Shown: piece after piece, positions 5,869 to 6,414 of the stretch | Layout of the letters: every line of letters starts with the position of its first letter | Position numbering within the stretch: position 1 is the first letter of the stretch | From: CAXTPV01 sp964249405 | Lineage (GTDB): Bacteria; Pseudomonadota; Alphaproteobacteria; Acetobacterales; Acetobacteraceae | Direction: 5' to 3' | Assembly: GCA_964249405.1 (NCBI GenBank) | Contig: CAXUBX010000128.1 | Span: 1-6,414, forward strand | Length of the DNA: 6,414 nt | The notes under the pieces: generated by a model | Told to the model about the DNA's origin: nothing | Seen by the model: the letters and a program-made list of their open reading frames with translations, nothing else | The model's database searches: none | Position numbers and translations under genes: made by a program

Positions 5869-6414
5869 ATGCGAGAGGCGAAGGGGGCGGTCCGCACGAG
5901 GCGGCGGGCCTGGATCGCGGGCGCGGGACGTCGCCACGTCGCCTCGCTGGCGGCGATCGGCTGGCTGGCCGCCGGCGGGGGGGGGGGCCCCCCCGCCGCC
6001 CCGGCGCCCCCCCCCCCCCCGGGGCCCCAGCGGGCGGCCGCCTGCGATGCGGCGGCGGTCGCCCCGTCCTGGCCGCGGCTACGGATCGAGGTGACCGGCA
6101 TGCGCCGGATCGCCGGGAACGTCACGCTGACGATCTATGGCGAGGAGCCGAAGAGGTTCCTGGCCCATGCGGGATCTCTCGCGATCGTCCGGGTCAGGCT
6201 CACCGGGCCGGTGGCCGACGGCTGCGTCGCGGTATCGCGCCCGGGCTTCTACGCGGTCGCCGTGTATCACGACGAGAACGACAACCACCACTTCGACCGC
6301 AACTTCCTCGGCATTCCGGTCGAGGGCTACGGGTTCTCGAACGACGCGCCGACGCTGCTCGGACCGCCGAGCTTCGCCGCCGCCCGGATCGCGGTCACGT
6401 CCGGCGTCGACCGG
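5869..6414 (+). CDS. DUF2141-family exported protein (3' truncated by window)
   Basis: One frame is open from ATG 5869 to the window edge, 182 codons with no stop. The start region has a basic n-region (residues 1-23) and a hydrophobic stretch (VASLAAIGWLAAGG, 24-37), consistent with a signal peptide. Gly and Pro runs from homopolymers follow (residues 36-42 and 47-51). The DUF2141 domain begins near residue 72 (LRIEVTGMRRIAGNVTLTIYG). Its signature is AVAVYHDENDNHHFDRNFLG (129-148), then GIPVEGYGFSND and a GPPSFAAA block. The Asp135/Asn137/Asn139/Asp143 spacing looks like an acidic metal-binding loop; calcium binding is only a suggestion. The end is probably a few residues beyond the edge. 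The biochemical function of DUF2141 proteins is not known to me. A weak GCGGGA box precedes the ATG. The alternative reading, that the true N-terminus differs because the homopolymer lengths are wrong, cannot be excluded. Confidence 0.8.
   Translation, partial: MREAKGAVRTRRRAWIAGAGRRHVASLAAIGWLAAGGGGGPPAAPAPPPPPGPQRAAACDAAAVAPSWPRLRIEVTGMRRIAGNVTLTIYGEEPKRFLAHAGSLAIVRVRLTGPVADGCVAVSRPGFYAVAVYHDENDNHHFDRNFLGIPVEGYGFSNDAPTLLGPPSFAAARIAVTSGVDR
5977..6028 (+). repeat. G11-C7 ... C14-G4-C4 homopolymer cluster
   Basis: Eleven Gs (5977-5987) abut seven Cs (5988-5994). After 12 mixed bases come fourteen Cs (6007-6020), then GGGG and CCCC. The G7C7 core (5981-5994) is a perfect 14-bp palindrome, and the C14 run is complementary to the G11 run. 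The cluster lies inside the DUF2141 reading frame just after the hydrophobic part of the signal peptide, encoding Gly and Pro runs. Nothing else in the window has comparable runs. Confidence 0.9.

Noticed and set aside
5869..5940. Tat signal in the DUF2141 protein N-terminus
   Set aside because: The TRRRAWI stretch only loosely resembles the twin-arginine motif. The basic region followed by a hydrophobic segment is adequately explained by a general signal peptide.
5619..6125. 169-residue N-terminal extension of the flippase
   Set aside because: The extension is low-complexity and Arg/Pro-rich, crosses the homopolymer cluster, and runs antisense to the DUF2141 gene. Family proteins start near the ATG at 5618.
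1..6414. CRISPR array, tRNA/rRNA gene, integrase or complete insertion sequence
   Set aside because: No evenly spaced repeat-spacer pattern, no tRNA-like cloverleaf with a CCA end, no recombinase motif and no terminal inverted repeat pair were found by reading both strands.

Overview
The window comes from a very GC-rich bacterium, most likely an alphaproteobacterium. Rhodospirillales/Acetobacteraceae- or Methylobacterium-like is an inference from the protein families and base composition; no rRNA or tRNA is present to settle it. Most of the sequence is roughly 73-83% GC by hand counts of sample lines. A central stretch of about 1430-2690 is clearly lower, about 50-68%.

Layout. (1) Positions 1-1401, + strand: the 3' part of a secreted or surface protein with a beta-helical repeat stalk and a C-terminal Hint (hedgehog/intein-type) domain. 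Its 5' end lies outside the window. (2) 1402-1678: a convergent intergenic region with a GC-rich hairpin and no recognised gene. (3) 1679-2680, - strand: a complete gene of the 4,5-dihydroxyphthalate decarboxylase/NMT1-like family. On its 5' side is a short open frame (2677-2898) whose stop codon overlaps the start codon as ATGA, possibly the remnant of a lost upstream cistron. (4) 2950-4191, + strand: a complete GT4-type glycosyltransferase. (5) 4104-5618, - strand: a complete 504-residue Wzx/PST-type polysaccharide flippase, whose 3' end overlaps the glycosyltransferase tail to tail by 88 bp. (6) 5619-5868: a divergent intergenic region. (7) 5869-6414, + strand: a secreted DUF2141-family protein cut by the window's right edge. 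Long G and C homopolymers interrupt its exported N-terminal region.

Functionally, the glycosyltransferase and flippase point to an exopolysaccharide or surface glycan locus, flanked by two exported proteins (Hint/beta-helix and DUF2141). The decarboxylase-like gene does not fit that theme and differs in composition, so it looks like an insertion or old acquisition between cell-surface genes. I see no CRISPR array, RNA gene, complete insertion sequence or integrase. The most unusual signals are the G11C7...C14 tracts inside the DUF2141 reading frame (contingency tract or sequencing artefact) and the compositionally distinct decarboxylase segment. I found no strong evidence for a wholly new multi-gene system.
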